A stretch of DNA of 64,000 bases, taken from contig NZ_AP023213.1 of NCBI RefSeq assembly GCF_014218275.1, positions 1,280,001-1,344,000 of the forward strand, read 5' to 3'. The DNA is from Citrifermentans bremense. Lineage in GTDB: Bacteria; Desulfobacterota; Desulfuromonadia; Geobacterales; Geobacteraceae. The translations under genes were made by a program, and so were the position numbers. Under the pieces are notes generated by a model. The model saw nothing but the letters and a program-made list of their open reading frames with translations, had not been told where the DNA came from and did not search any database. Every line of letters begins with the position of its first letter. Within the stretch, counting starts at the first letter, position 1. This document shows positions 38,406 through 46,165 of the stretch, piece after piece.

Positions 38406-39206
38406 TCATCCCATGCTCCCCATGCTGGCCAGGGCAAATACCTTCCCGGGGTGATAGCGCGGCTCGGTCCCCAGGTGCATCAAGGTGCTGCGCCCTTTCA
38501 CGAAAAACCCACTCTGCCCGAGAAGCGCACTTGCGGCGAGATTCGAGGCCGGCACGTCCAGGAACACCCGCCCCTTCACGCCTGAGAGCGCCTGGTCCAG
38601 GAGCGGCCAGGCCTGGCTCGCGACCAGACAGCCCCACGGGCCGATCTGGGTTCCGTCTTCCCAAGGCTGGCAGCAGATGAAGCCGGCTGAGCTCGAGAAT
38701 AAGCTCCCGCGGCTGCAGGTGGCCACAAGCAACGAATCCCGCCTTTCCCCCCACCCCTCGCGGTCCACCGCTTTTACAAGCTCGAAATCCGGAACCCCGG
38801 GCTGCAAAAGGCCCTTGCCGGCGCCCTCTCCACTCCAGCGGCAGATGTGGTCTGTCGGCACGAAGCCAAGCCTGCGGTAGAGCTCCACCCCCTGTTCAGA
38901 TGCGGTGAGCCAGACCGTCTCCACACCGCTTTTGAGCAGAGCGGAGATTGCCCCCTGCATCAGTTCTCTGCCGATACCGCTCCTGCGGAACTCCTGTTGC
39001 ACCAGGAGGTTCCCGATCCAGCCGCTCCTGCCGAACTGGACGGAGGTGATGTACCCCAGGGCGCTCTTCCCGTCTCGCTTGACCAGGCACCCCTGCGCAA
39101 AATTCTTCAGCAGGAAGTCGAACTCCCAGCGGTGGCAGATCCAACCCTCCTCTTTTGCCATGGACAGAAAGGGGGGGATATCGGTATCGAGAAATGGAGT
39201 CACCAC
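38406..39206 (-). CDS. GNAT-family acetyltransferase linked to nifB
   Basis: A 266-residue protein. The first half is a GNAT domain with the acetyl-CoA-binding loop QQEFRRSGIGRELM at about residues 74-87 and the downstream VWLTASEQGVELYRRLGF. The second half looks like a degenerate second GNAT domain (ending VFLDVPASNLAASALLGQSGFFVKGR). The substrate is unknown. The frame is open far upstream, but nifB occupies that region. The GTG at 39206, three bases inside from the nifB stop, is therefore the likely start and is translationally coupled. It has no good ribosome site of its own. Such nifB-linked acetyltransferases have no settled role. Confidence 0.8.
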   Translation of the reverse strand: MVTPFLDTDIPPFLSMAKEEGWICHRWEFDFLLKNFAQGCLVKRDGKSALGYITSVQFGRSGWIGNLLVQQEFRRSGIGRELMQGAISALLKSGVETVWLTASEQGVELYRRLGFVPTDHICRWSGEGAGKGLLQPGVPDFELVKAVDREGWGERRDSLLVATCSRGSLFSSSAGFICCQPWEDGTQIGPWGCLVASQAWPLLDQALSGVKGRVFLDVPASNLAASALLGQSGFFVKGRSTLMHLGTEPRYHPGKVFALASMGSMG

Positions 39207-39208
39207 GG

Positions 39209-40087
39209 CTAGGCCGTCTGGGTGAACAGTAGTTCCTGAGTCGGCTGGGCGACGGGAAGATCCTGCCCGATGAGCCCTACCGCGTCCGAGCGGCACTGCC
39301 TGCAATGCTTGAACTGGCCGATAGTCTTCTCGTTCTCTTGGCGCAGGGCGTCGAGCCGCTCCGGGGTAGGGGGGGCTAGGTTGGCGAAGTCGGCCTGCGG
39401 GATGAGCGGCATGATGTTCATCACGAACGCGCCCAGTTCGCGGACCTTCCTGGAGATGGCGGGGATCTCGTCGTCGTTCACCCCGGGGATGAGGACCGTG
39501 TTGATCTTGATGGTGAGACCGAGCTTCGCCGCCTGGCGGATCCCATCGAGCTGGTTCGCGATCAGCAGGGCCGCGCCCGCCTCCCCCCGGTGGATGGCGC
39601 CGTCGTGGCAGACGTGGGAATAGATCCTTTTTCCCACCCTGGGATCGAGCGCGTTGAGCGTCACGGTAAGGCTGTGCAGCCCGATCTCCTCCAGAAGCGA
39701 CATCCGCTCCGGAAGGAGCAGCCCGTTGGTGCTCAGGCACTTGATCAGGTGCGGGAACTCTTCCCCGATCAGCCGGAAAGTCTCGAAGGTCTCCTCGTTG
39801 TGGAGCGGGTCGCCGGGGCCCGCGATGCCGACTACCTTGATGAGGGGGCCGATTGCCGGACTCGCCATCACCTCGCGCACCTTGGCGGCCGCCTCGCCGG
39901 GGGTGAGGAGCCTGCTGGTGACGCCGGGACGGGATTCGTTGGCGCAGTCATGGCGCCTGTTGCAGTAGCCGCATTTGATGTTGCACCTGGGCGCCACGGC
40001 GAGGTGCATCCTGCCGTTTTTGTGATGATTCCCGCCGAAGCATGGGTGCCCTTGGATGTTCGACATGCTGCCGCACCGTTTAGCCAT
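39209..40087 (-). CDS. nifB: Nitrogenase cofactor biosynthesis protein NifB
   Basis: A 292-residue radical SAM enzyme that builds NifB-co, the 8Fe-9S-C precursor of FeMo-co. The N-terminal GHPCFGGNHHKNGRMHLAVA is diagnostic, and the SAM cluster motif CNIKCGYC uses C35, C39 and C42. Further Cys (CANESRPG and CRQC near the C-terminus) probably bind the substrate clusters. It is the short form without the C-terminal NifX-like domain. The ATG at 40087 has aggaggtca before it. Upstream are a sigma-54 promoter and a leader terminator. The coupled GNAT gene follows. Confidence 0.97.
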   Translation of the reverse strand: MAKRCGSMSNIQGHPCFGGNHHKNGRMHLAVAPRCNIKCGYCNRRHDCANESRPGVTSRLLTPGEAAAKVREVMASPAIGPLIKVVGIAGPGDPLHNEETFETFRLIGEEFPHLIKCLSTNGLLLPERMSLLEEIGLHSLTVTLNALDPRVGKRIYSHVCHDGAIHRGEAGAALLIANQLDGIRQAAKLGLTIKINTVLIPGVNDDEIPAISRKVRELGAFVMNIMPLIPQADFANLAPPTPERLDALRQENEKTIGQFKHCRQCRSDAVGLIGQDLPVAQPTQELLFTQTA

Positions 40088-40145
40088 GATTGACCTCCTG
40101 TTCCTGTTGTGATTCTGCGGGCCTTCAAAGATTTGAGCTGGTCCA

Positions 40146-40228
40146 GAAACAAAAAGCCCGGCCGCGAAATCTCTTTCGTCTCGGCCGGGCTCCATTGCCT
40201 TTTCTCAGATACTCCTTTGTATCTACAG
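40146..40228 (-). promoter_or_regulatory. nifB leader: ANTAR-type dihexaloop and terminator
   Basis: Reading the minus strand, hairpin P1 (40224-40207) is agatac, loop aaagga, gtatct. Hairpin P2 (40199-40188) is ggc, loop aatgga, gcc. Both hexaloops have A at position 1 and G at position 4, the mark of ANTAR antitermination targets. A terminator (agcccggccg / cggccgggct, 40191-40155, then tttttgttt) follows, and its 5' arm shares bases with P2, so the two are mutually exclusive. It lies in the leader, 60 bases before nifB. The rest of 40257-40453 shows no gene. Confidence 0.8.
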
Positions 40229-40237
40229 TGGTCCCAT

Positions 40238-40256
40238 CAGCACTTTGCGTGCCAGC
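40238..40256 (-). promoter_or_regulatory. Sigma-54 promoter of nifB
   Basis: On the minus strand, ctggcacgcaaagtgctga has GG (40253-40252) and GC (40241-40240) ten bases apart, with a full TGGCAC -24 element. The start of transcription should fall at about 40,228, just before hairpin P1. Confidence 0.82.
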
Positions 40257-40453
40257 ATGGCGCGCCGCGCCGATCGCTGCGAAAACGGCAGGTTTTCCCT
40301 TTCCTGAGGAGGTTGGGGCTCGTTCAGCTGCATCGCATTCTGAGTATCAGTCTATTTTTTGTGCACCGAAGGGTGTCTGTGGATGAAGCCTCGAGATAAA
40401 GCGCCTGTTTCAGATGAAGTCGTGGAAGGATTGCATCTTGCATCCCGTCGGCC

Positions 40454-41353
40454 ATGCACAATATCCCGACAAAAGACGAAGTCATATCACGCGCAAGGGG
40501 CGCCTTTCTCGGGCTGGCAGTCGGCGACGCGCTCGGCGCCCCCGCGGAGTTCCTGACCCGCATGGAGATCGAGCAGAAGTTCGGCGTGCTGAAGGAGATG
40601 GTCGGCGGAGGTTGGCTGAGGCTGAAGCCGGGGCAGGTGACGGACGACACCGAGATGTCGCTCTGCATAGGACGGGCGCTGGCCGCAGCCGGTGCCTGGT
40701 CGCTCACCTGTATCGCTGACAACCTGGCGGCCTGGCTTAAGTCGAAGCCTGTCGACGTGGGAAGCACCTGTTCCCGTGGCATCAGGAATTACCTGCTCAA
40801 AGGGACACTGGAGACCCCATTGAACGAATGGGACGGAGGCAACGGTGCCGCCATGCGGATGGTTCCCGTGGCCCTCTTCACCTTGGGGGATCAGGCCCTG
40901 CTGGAGCATTGCACCCTGCAGCAAGCCCACCTGACGCACAACCACCCGCTATCCGATGCCGCCTCCATCTGCTTTGGAAGGCTCCTGCACTTGGCGCTCA
41001 CCGGGCGCTCATTGCACCGGATGCGGCGCGAGGCTGCCGAACTGGTGCAAAAGCACCCGACCTTCAGCTTCGACCCTTACAAAGGGCTCGCCACCGGATA
41101 CGTGGTCGACACCATGCAGACTGTCTTTCACTGCTTCTTCAGGGCGCGTTCTTTCGAGCGGTGCCTGGTGGAGACGGTTAACCAGGGAGGGGACGCCGAC
41201 ACGACCGGAGCCATTGCCGGAGCGCTGGCGGGGGCCTACTTCGGCGAGGAGAGCATACCGGCAAGGTGGCTCAAGAGGCTGGACAACAAAGTCGTCTCCG
41301 AGATAGCCGACCTGTCGGAAGAGCTGGTTTTGCTGTCGCCCTTCAACAAATAA
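40454..41353 (+). CDS. draG: ADP-ribosyl-dinitrogenase reductase glycohydrolase
   Basis: A 299-residue ADP-ribosylglycohydrolase that removes ADP-ribose from NifH and so reactivates nitrogenase. The di-metal site motifs are present: GLAVGDALGAPAEF, VTDDTEMSL, THNHPLSDAA and NQGGDADTTGAIAGALAGA. Length is normal for DraG (about 295). The ATG at 40454 has no strong ribosome site. It is divergent from nifB and convergent with the nif operon that ends in draT; only one base separates the draG and draT stop codons. A weak GG-N10-GC match lies too close to the ATG to be trusted as a promoter. Confidence 0.94.
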   Translation: MHNIPTKDEVISRARGAFLGLAVGDALGAPAEFLTRMEIEQKFGVLKEMVGGGWLRLKPGQVTDDTEMSLCIGRALAAAGAWSLTCIADNLAAWLKSKPVDVGSTCSRGIRNYLLKGTLETPLNEWDGGNGAAMRMVPVALFTLGDQALLEHCTLQQAHLTHNHPLSDAASICFGRLLHLALTGRSLHRMRREAAELVQKHPTFSFDPYKGLATGYVVDTMQTVFHCFFRARSFERCLVETVNQGGDADTTGAIAGALAGAYFGEESIPARWLKRLDNKVVSEIADLSEELVLLSPFNK

Positions 41354-41354
41354 A

Positions 41355-42149
41355 TCAGACGGTGCACATCAGGCGTTTCACGCGGTACTCGCCTCCAATT
41401 ACCAGGCATTCCCCTTCTCCTTTGAGGATCGAGTTCGGCAGCAACTCGCTGAAGAAGAAGATCTTCGCCAGGGGAACCCGCACCTCCCAGACGATGTACC
41501 CGAACTCCCAGGCGCGCTCTTCGTCGGTGGTCAAGGAATTCAGGTTGTTGAGGCGCACCAGTTCCTCCCGCTTGGAAAGGACCTCCAAGGCGTCGTGCTC
41601 GCTCCGCTCGAAAGTCCCGCGGTAGAGCGTCAGGTGCTTGCGGTCCGGGTACCTTTTCGCGAGCTCGTACTGGCAGTACTCGTAGAGGAGGTCCAACTGG
41701 GAGTTGATGGCAGAGGTGCGCGCGCTCCCCTTGGTACGGTCCATGGCGTACCTGAGGTACTCTTCGTCATGGATCCCCCCGATGCGCACGTTGTGGAAGG
41801 TGGGAGCAAGCCCCATCCGGCTCTCCACCCACCCTTTTAAAACGGCCCCCTCCACCGAATTCGAGTCCATCATCCAGCCGCGCAGGAAGCGGAGATAACT
41901 GTTCTTCAGGCTCTTGCGCGCCGTCGGCGTGACTTGGTTCTGCCACTGATGCAGCTGGAACTTGACCGACATGTAATCGTTGAAGATGGCGGCGCGCTCC
42001 TCGGGCGAGCTTACGGATTCGAGCTTTTCGAAGAAGAAGCGGTTGGCGGCGCGCACCCCCTGGATCTCCAAGTGGTGCGGGTTGTCGTTGAAATGGCGGG
42101 AGGCGATGACCCATGGGGGAAGGTTGCAGTGATTGAAGGAGTTCTCCAT
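41355..42149 (-). CDS. draT: NAD+-dinitrogen-reductase ADP-ribosyltransferase
   Basis: A 264-residue DraT, which transfers ADP-ribose from NAD to an Arg of NifH and switches nitrogenase off when ammonium appears or energy is short. Recognisable segments are FNHCNLPPWVIASRHFNDNP, LHLEIQGVRAANRFFFEKL in part, and LTLYRGTFERSEHDALEVLSK. The ATG at 42149 has gaggg upstream and begins the conserved part. It is the last gene of the nifH operon, ten bases after a NifX-like gene, so its synthesis is tied to that of its target. DraT/DraG are usually controlled by PII proteins; glnB is about 10 kb away. Confidence 0.94.
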   Translation of the reverse strand: MENSFNHCNLPPWVIASRHFNDNPHHLEIQGVRAANRFFFEKLESVSSPEERAAIFNDYMSVKFQLHQWQNQVTPTARKSLKNSYLRFLRGWMMDSNSVEGAVLKGWVESRMGLAPTFHNVRIGGIHDEEYLRYAMDRTKGSARTSAINSQLDLLYEYCQYELAKRYPDRKHLTLYRGTFERSEHDALEVLSKREELVRLNNLNSLTTDEERAWEFGYIVWEVRVPLAKIFFFSELLPNSILKGEGECLVIGGEYRVKRLMCTV

Positions 42150-42159
42150 GGGCCCTCGC

Positions 42160-42489
42160 CTACAGCACCTTGGCCAGATCGGGCAGGATATCGCAGATCT
42201 TCCCCTCAACCACGAAGGTCTCCATGCCGAGCCTCTCCAGCTCAAGCTTCGGCGCTTCACCCATCATGGCGCAGACGAGGGCCCGGCACCCCTTCAGAGC
42301 GTCTGCGGTTTCCTTGAGCGTGTCGCCGCGCAGTGGATGATCGGGATCTAATCGGCAGTACTTCTCAACCGCCTTTTGCTCCACCAGGCGGACCTGAACA
42401 TCCTCCACCTCATAGATCAGGAAGCGCTCGGCGTGGCCGAAGTGCTGGTTTATCTCGATACCGTCTTTGGAAGCTACGGCAATTAGCAT
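42160..42489 (-). CDS. NifX/NafY-type FeMo cofactor-binding protein
   Basis: A 109-residue single-domain protein of the dinitrogenase iron-molybdenum cofactor family (NifX, NifY, NafY, NifB C-terminal domain). The N-terminus MLIAVASKDGIEINQHFGHAERF has the typical D/N-HFG segment, and the middle CRALVCAMMGEAPKLELERLG is also typical. It probably holds FeMo-co or a precursor during transfer. It lies 28 bases after fdxB and just before draT in the nif operon. It is a second member of this family in the operon besides nifX. Confidence 0.88.
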   Translation of the reverse strand: MLIAVASKDGIEINQHFGHAERFLIYEVEDVQVRLVEQKAVEKYCRLDPDHPLRGDTLKETADALKGCRALVCAMMGEAPKLELERLGMETFVVEGKICDILPDLAKVL

Positions 42490-42517
42490 AAGACCTCCGG
42501 ATTGTTAGCGGCTCTTG

Positions 42518-42781
42518 TCAGGCGCTAACCGGTTGGAAGGTGAAGCACTTCTTGGAGCAGGTCCTGCCGCACGCCTGACAGCCGATGCAGTTGCCGGAAT
42601 TGGATACCGTCATGAACATCTTGGCCGAATCGTCCTCGTCCACTTCCTCGAAGGTCAAAACGTCGTGGGCGCAAACTTTGAAGCAGCGGCCGCAGCCGAT
42701 GCAGGTCTCTGCGTCGATGGATACGATGAACTGCGGGGTCCACTCTTTCTTGTCTTTGGTCAAACCGGTGATGTAAGCCAT
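42518..42781 (-). CDS. fdxB: nif-specific ferredoxin III (FdxB-type)
   Basis: An 87-residue ferredoxin with two [4Fe-4S] motifs, CIGCGRCFKVCAHDVL and CIGCQACGRTCSKKC. The N-terminal TGLTKDKKEWTPQFIVSID is the signature of nif-specific ferredoxin III. It probably supplies electrons for nitrogenase or for cofactor assembly. The second motif has the usual extra Cys pattern of the family. It sits between nifX and a second NifX-like gene in the nif operon, after a short repeat-rich gap. Confidence 0.93.
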   Translation of the reverse strand: MAYITGLTKDKKEWTPQFIVSIDAETCIGCGRCFKVCAHDVLTFEEVDEDDSAKMFMTVSNSGNCIGCQACGRTCSKKCFTFQPVSA

Positions 42782-42820
42782 GTTTCTTTCTCCCTTCGTA
42801 CTTATTTAATTTAGAAGCTT

Positions 42821-42861
42821 TCCCTCACCCTCACCCTCGCCCTCTCCCAGAGGAAGAGGGC
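42821..42861. repeat. C/G-rich repeat inside the nif operon
   Basis: A run of ccctcaccctcaccctcgcc is followed by ccctctcccagaggaagaggg, which can fold. It resembles the elements at 17,085 and 47,708 and lies between fdxB and nifX. Confidence 0.5.
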
Positions 42862-42873
42862 CGGGCGCTCCGC

Positions 42874-43263
42874 TCAATCCTCGTCGAGAAATGACCCGAC
42901 CGTATCCTTGTTCATCGCTTTCCTCAGCCAGGGGGGAGGGTTCCCCCGCAACACCTCCTGGAGTCGCTCGACCGAATCTCTGAGACTCACCTCGACGTTG
43001 GTCTTCAAGGGGTGAATGCGCCGCGCGATCAGCTTGGCGGCTGCCGGCCCTCCGATCTGCATGGTGTAGACCACCGCGCACTCCGACAGCAGGTCGGCGC
43101 GAGCCGCGATCCGATCCTCCTCATCTCCTCCTGCCTCACGGACCGTGAGGGTCTCCAGGTAACTGGCCTGGTCCGGCCCCACTTCCCAGACCTGAAACGA
43201 TTCCGTCTGGCCAAAATGCAGATCTACCATCTCACCTGTTTGCGATGTAAAAGCGATTTTCAT
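42874..43263 (-). CDS. nifX: FeMo cofactor-binding protein NifX
   Basis: A 129-residue NifX, the carrier that receives NifB-co or FeMo-co precursor from NifEN. The N-terminus MKIAFTSQTGEMVDLHFGQTESF carries the conserved HFG segment. The middle (VVYTMQIGGPAAAKLIARRIHPLKT) is typical, and the C-terminal PPPWLRKAM tail is that of NifX. It starts 18 bases after nifEN with an aaaaggagcc ribosome site, matching the usual nifE-nifN-nifX order. Confidence 0.92.
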   Translation of the reverse strand: MKIAFTSQTGEMVDLHFGQTESFQVWEVGPDQASYLETLTVREAGGDEEDRIAARADLLSECAVVYTMQIGGPAAAKLIARRIHPLKTNVEVSLRDSVERLQEVLRGNPPPWLRKAMNKDTVGSFLDED

Positions 43264-43281
43264 ATGGGCTCCTTTTAATGC

Positions 43282-46038
43282 CTAGTTGTGCGAGAGCTTC
43301 TGTGCTTCCTTGGCGTTGGCTTGAAAGATGTTGGCCACCTCGAAGACCAGGTTCAGGGTCCCCTGGTAACCCACCCACATCTTGTGATGAGCGCCGAGCC
43401 GGTCGAAGACCGGCATCCCTGTCCTGAGATGGGCGTCGATGCCGAGCTTCTTGGCTGTCTGCCTCCCGTTGGAGTTGGCCACCAGCAGATCGGCTCCGGC
43501 AGCCTTTTGCTCCAGATCCTCCAGGTCGCCGACGACAAGATCCTGCACCGGGAGCCGGTCCAGCCCCCGCGTCCTCGTGGCGGCTATGGCGACCTGGATC
43601 TCGCAGCCGAGACCGGCGAGGAAGACGGTCATCCCCTTGAGGTGGTCAGACTCAAGCGCCAGGGCGACCTTCTTCAGGCCGAACTGGTAATGGCTGTCGA
43701 CCATGGCGTCCATCAGGCGGCTCCTCCAGCGGCGGAATCTTTCGGGTACGGGGCGCCCGGAGAGCGCAGAGAGGGTTGTCATCAACAGGTCGCTCTCGGC
43801 AATCCCGGTGACGGAGGTGAAGCCGTAGCAGGGTATGCCGAACCGCGTATTGAGGGTCAGCGCCGCGTCGGCGAGGGAATCGCCGAAGTAGAGGGTGGCC
43901 TCGCTTCGCCCGGCGGACCGGATCCGCTCCACGGTCACCCCCCCCAGCGAGAGGGGGGAAACGGTCGGGTCGATATGCCCGTCCAGGGCGTTGGAGATGT
44001 CCGGGATCACCACCGGGTCGAGACCGAACGCGCTGCAGATCTCTGCAATTTCCTCCACCTCGGCCGGAGTGTAGTGGCATCCCGGCAGGAGATTGACCTG
44101 TCCCTTGACGGTCTCCCCCCCCTCCGGGAGGGTAGCCACGATCGCCTCGACGGCAGCGGCGTAACCCTCCTGCATCGAGCCGCAGTAATCCGGCGTCGAG
44201 GCGTGGATGACGGGTATCGCGTCGTGCTCGGGATGCGCCTCGCGGAAGTGGACGATGGCGCTTCGCACGTCGTCCCCCATGGTCTCGGTGAGGCCCGAGG
44301 TCATCACCCCCACCACGGCCGGCTTGAATTTCTCCATCACCCTGTCGAGACCGAGCTTCAGGTTCTCCCAGCCGCCGAAGATGGCGGCCTCCTCGCTCAT
44401 GCTGGTCGAGTTCAGAGCGATCGACTCCTTGAAATGACGGGAGAGCTGCAGCCTGATGAAGGTGGAGCACCCCTGCGCCCCGTGCAGCAGGCTGAGCATC
44501 CCGTCGATGCCGAGGTAGGCGAGCGTGGCGCCCAATGCCGGCGAGTTCTTCTGCGGGTTCACCGTGGCGTTTTTCGCCGGCACCTTGACGCGCGACGACC
44601 TCATCTCCTCGGCGGCAATCCGCTCCGCGTGTCCGGAGGTCTCCAGCAGATCGACCTCGAGTTCGTCCTGCTCCTTCTCCCAGGGCGCCTTCCCGTTTAA
44701 AAGCGGCCAGATCGGGTTGTTCACGGTCAGGTCGAGCTGCTTCGCGAAAGTGACCATCCCCTGGTATCCGGCATAGGGGTGGGAGCGCCCGTGGTTTATG
44801 TCGAGGAAAGGGGTCTTGGTCTTCAGGGCGAGGAACTTCGTCTTTCCCCCCGCCACGATCAGGTCCGGCAGCTTTTGGTACATGACCGAGAGAAGCCCGG
44901 CGGTGCTGGTGTCTGTGATGATGGAGGCGTCCTCGTGCATCAGGGCCTTCATCCGATAGAAGTCCTCCAGCGTCGAGTTCTGGGTCCCGGCCGCCAGAAT
45001 CTCCACCCCCAGCTCGGAGAGCGCGTTCACCATGGACCAGGTTTTCACCCCCCCGGTGAAAAGGACCGCCCGCTTCCCGGCCAGCCGCTCCCGGTACGGT
45101 GCGAGCTCCCTGCGGCACGACGCCTCGCTCTCGGCGATGAGCTTCTCCACCCGGTCCTGCATGGTCCGCTTCTCCATGCCGTTCACCGCGTCGTCCAGTT
45201 CCCGGGCGATGTCGCGCAGCGCCTTCGCCACGTCGGTCAGTCCGTAGAAGGATTCCTCGACATAGGGGATCCCGTAGTCTTTCTGCATCTTCTTGGCGAG
45301 GTTAGTGAGGCTCTTGGAGCAGATGATGACGTTCAGCTTGGCCCGGTGGGCGCAGCGAAGCTCCTCGAATCTGGCGTCCCCACTGATGCAGGAGAGCACC
45401 CTGATGCCGAGCCGTTCGAAAAGCGGCAGCATCCCCCAGAGGTCCCCAGCGATGTTGTACTCGCCGATCAGGTTGATGTCGTAGTCCGTGGTGAATTCCG
45501 GCTCCGCGGTCCCGATCACGTATTTCAGGAGCGTTTCGCCTGCCAGCCTGTTCCCGATGTTCTTGTCGCCGATGAAGCCGGGGGTGTTCACCGGGATCAC
45601 CGGCATCGGGACCTTGTCGCGGGCCGCCTTGCAGACCGCTTCGATGTCGTCCCCGGTCATCGAGGTGACGCAGGTGGCGTAGACGAAGATCGCTTTCGCC
45701 TCCGGGTAGCGCGCCGCCAACTCCTGTATGGCCCGGTAAAGCTTCTTCTCGCCGCCGAAGACGACGTCGTTTTGCAGCATCTCGGTGGTGAAGCCGCGCC
45801 GGTAGAGCTGCGACCCGCTGGAGCGCGCCCCGCGGTTGTCCCAGGAGTTGCCGGCACAGGCGATGGGGCCATGGACCAGGTGGATGACGTCGGTGATGGG
45901 CATCAGCACCACTCGCGCCCCGTCGTAGGCGCAGCTTCTTTCCGTTCCCTCGCCCGGCTCCGATTTCTTGCAGAACTTCGGGGCTCCCGCGTCGTGTGTT
46001 TCACATTCGGTTGTGTCGTACCAGTCTGGCTTCGCCAT
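43282..46038 (-). CDS. nifEN: Fused FeMo cofactor scaffold protein NifEN
   Basis: A 918-residue fusion of NifE (about residues 1-480) and NifN (about 490-918), the scaffold on which NifB-co is matured with molybdenum and homocitrate. The NifE part has the P-cluster-like Cys in ERSCAYDGARVVLMP (C36), HGPIACAGNSW (C61) and VYATCVTSMTGDD. The NifN part has LLHGAQGCSTFIR and GVMTSGLTETMGDD. The joint is a short linker (SSRVKVPAKNATVNPQKNS) in a continuous frame with no stop. I use the ATG at 46038 with aaaggaggc upstream. The two are separate genes in most diazotrophs; a fused form is known from Geobacter. Confidence 0.96.
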   Translation of the reverse strand: MAKPDWYDTTECETHDAGAPKFCKKSEPGEGTERSCAYDGARVVLMPITDVIHLVHGPIACAGNSWDNRGARSSGSQLYRRGFTTEMLQNDVVFGGEKKLYRAIQELAARYPEAKAIFVYATCVTSMTGDDIEAVCKAARDKVPMPVIPVNTPGFIGDKNIGNRLAGETLLKYVIGTAEPEFTTDYDINLIGEYNIAGDLWGMLPLFERLGIRVLSCISGDARFEELRCAHRAKLNVIICSKSLTNLAKKMQKDYGIPYVEESFYGLTDVAKALRDIARELDDAVNGMEKRTMQDRVEKLIAESEASCRRELAPYRERLAGKRAVLFTGGVKTWSMVNALSELGVEILAAGTQNSTLEDFYRMKALMHEDASIITDTSTAGLLSVMYQKLPDLIVAGGKTKFLALKTKTPFLDINHGRSHPYAGYQGMVTFAKQLDLTVNNPIWPLLNGKAPWEKEQDELEVDLLETSGHAERIAAEEMRSSRVKVPAKNATVNPQKNSPALGATLAYLGIDGMLSLLHGAQGCSTFIRLQLSRHFKESIALNSTSMSEEAAIFGGWENLKLGLDRVMEKFKPAVVGVMTSGLTETMGDDVRSAIVHFREAHPEHDAIPVIHASTPDYCGSMQEGYAAAVEAIVATLPEGGETVKGQVNLLPGCHYTPAEVEEIAEICSAFGLDPVVIPDISNALDGHIDPTVSPLSLGGVTVERIRSAGRSEATLYFGDSLADAALTLNTRFGIPCYGFTSVTGIAESDLLMTTLSALSGRPVPERFRRWRSRLMDAMVDSHYQFGLKKVALALESDHLKGMTVFLAGLGCEIQVAIAATRTRGLDRLPVQDLVVGDLEDLEQKAAGADLLVANSNGRQTAKKLGIDAHLRTGMPVFDRLGAHHKMWVGYQGTLNLVFEVANIFQANAKEAQKLSHN

Positions 46039-46065
46039 TGGAGCCTCCTTTGGAGTCCGGGGCCT

Positions 46066-46160
46066 AAAACCATTAGCCACGGAGAAAATCTGAGAACTTC
46101 TGAGAAAACCCTCTGGGGGGAACCCCGATGTTCTCTGTGTACTCCGTGGCTAATGGTTTG
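46066..46160. repeat. Dispersed palindromic repeat, copy 2, between nifK and nifEN
   Basis: The outer arms aaaaccattagccacggag and ctccgtggctaatggttt are complementary, and an inner segment shares 20 identical bases (gccacggagaaaatctgaga) with the element at 35,811. It fills almost the whole gap between nifK and nifEN and would form a large hairpin in the operon mRNA. Confidence 0.75.
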
Positions 46161-46165
46161 GGTGT

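Noticed and set aside
39207..39740. Upstream extension of the GNAT frame into nifB
   Set aside because: The extension lies antisense-free but out of frame inside nifB, has arginine/proline-rich shadow composition, and the GNAT domain needs none of it.
40427..40442. A GG-N10-GC sigma-54 match before draG
   Set aside because: It ends 12 bases before the draG ATG, leaving no room for a leader or ribosome site, and its -24 half is poor.
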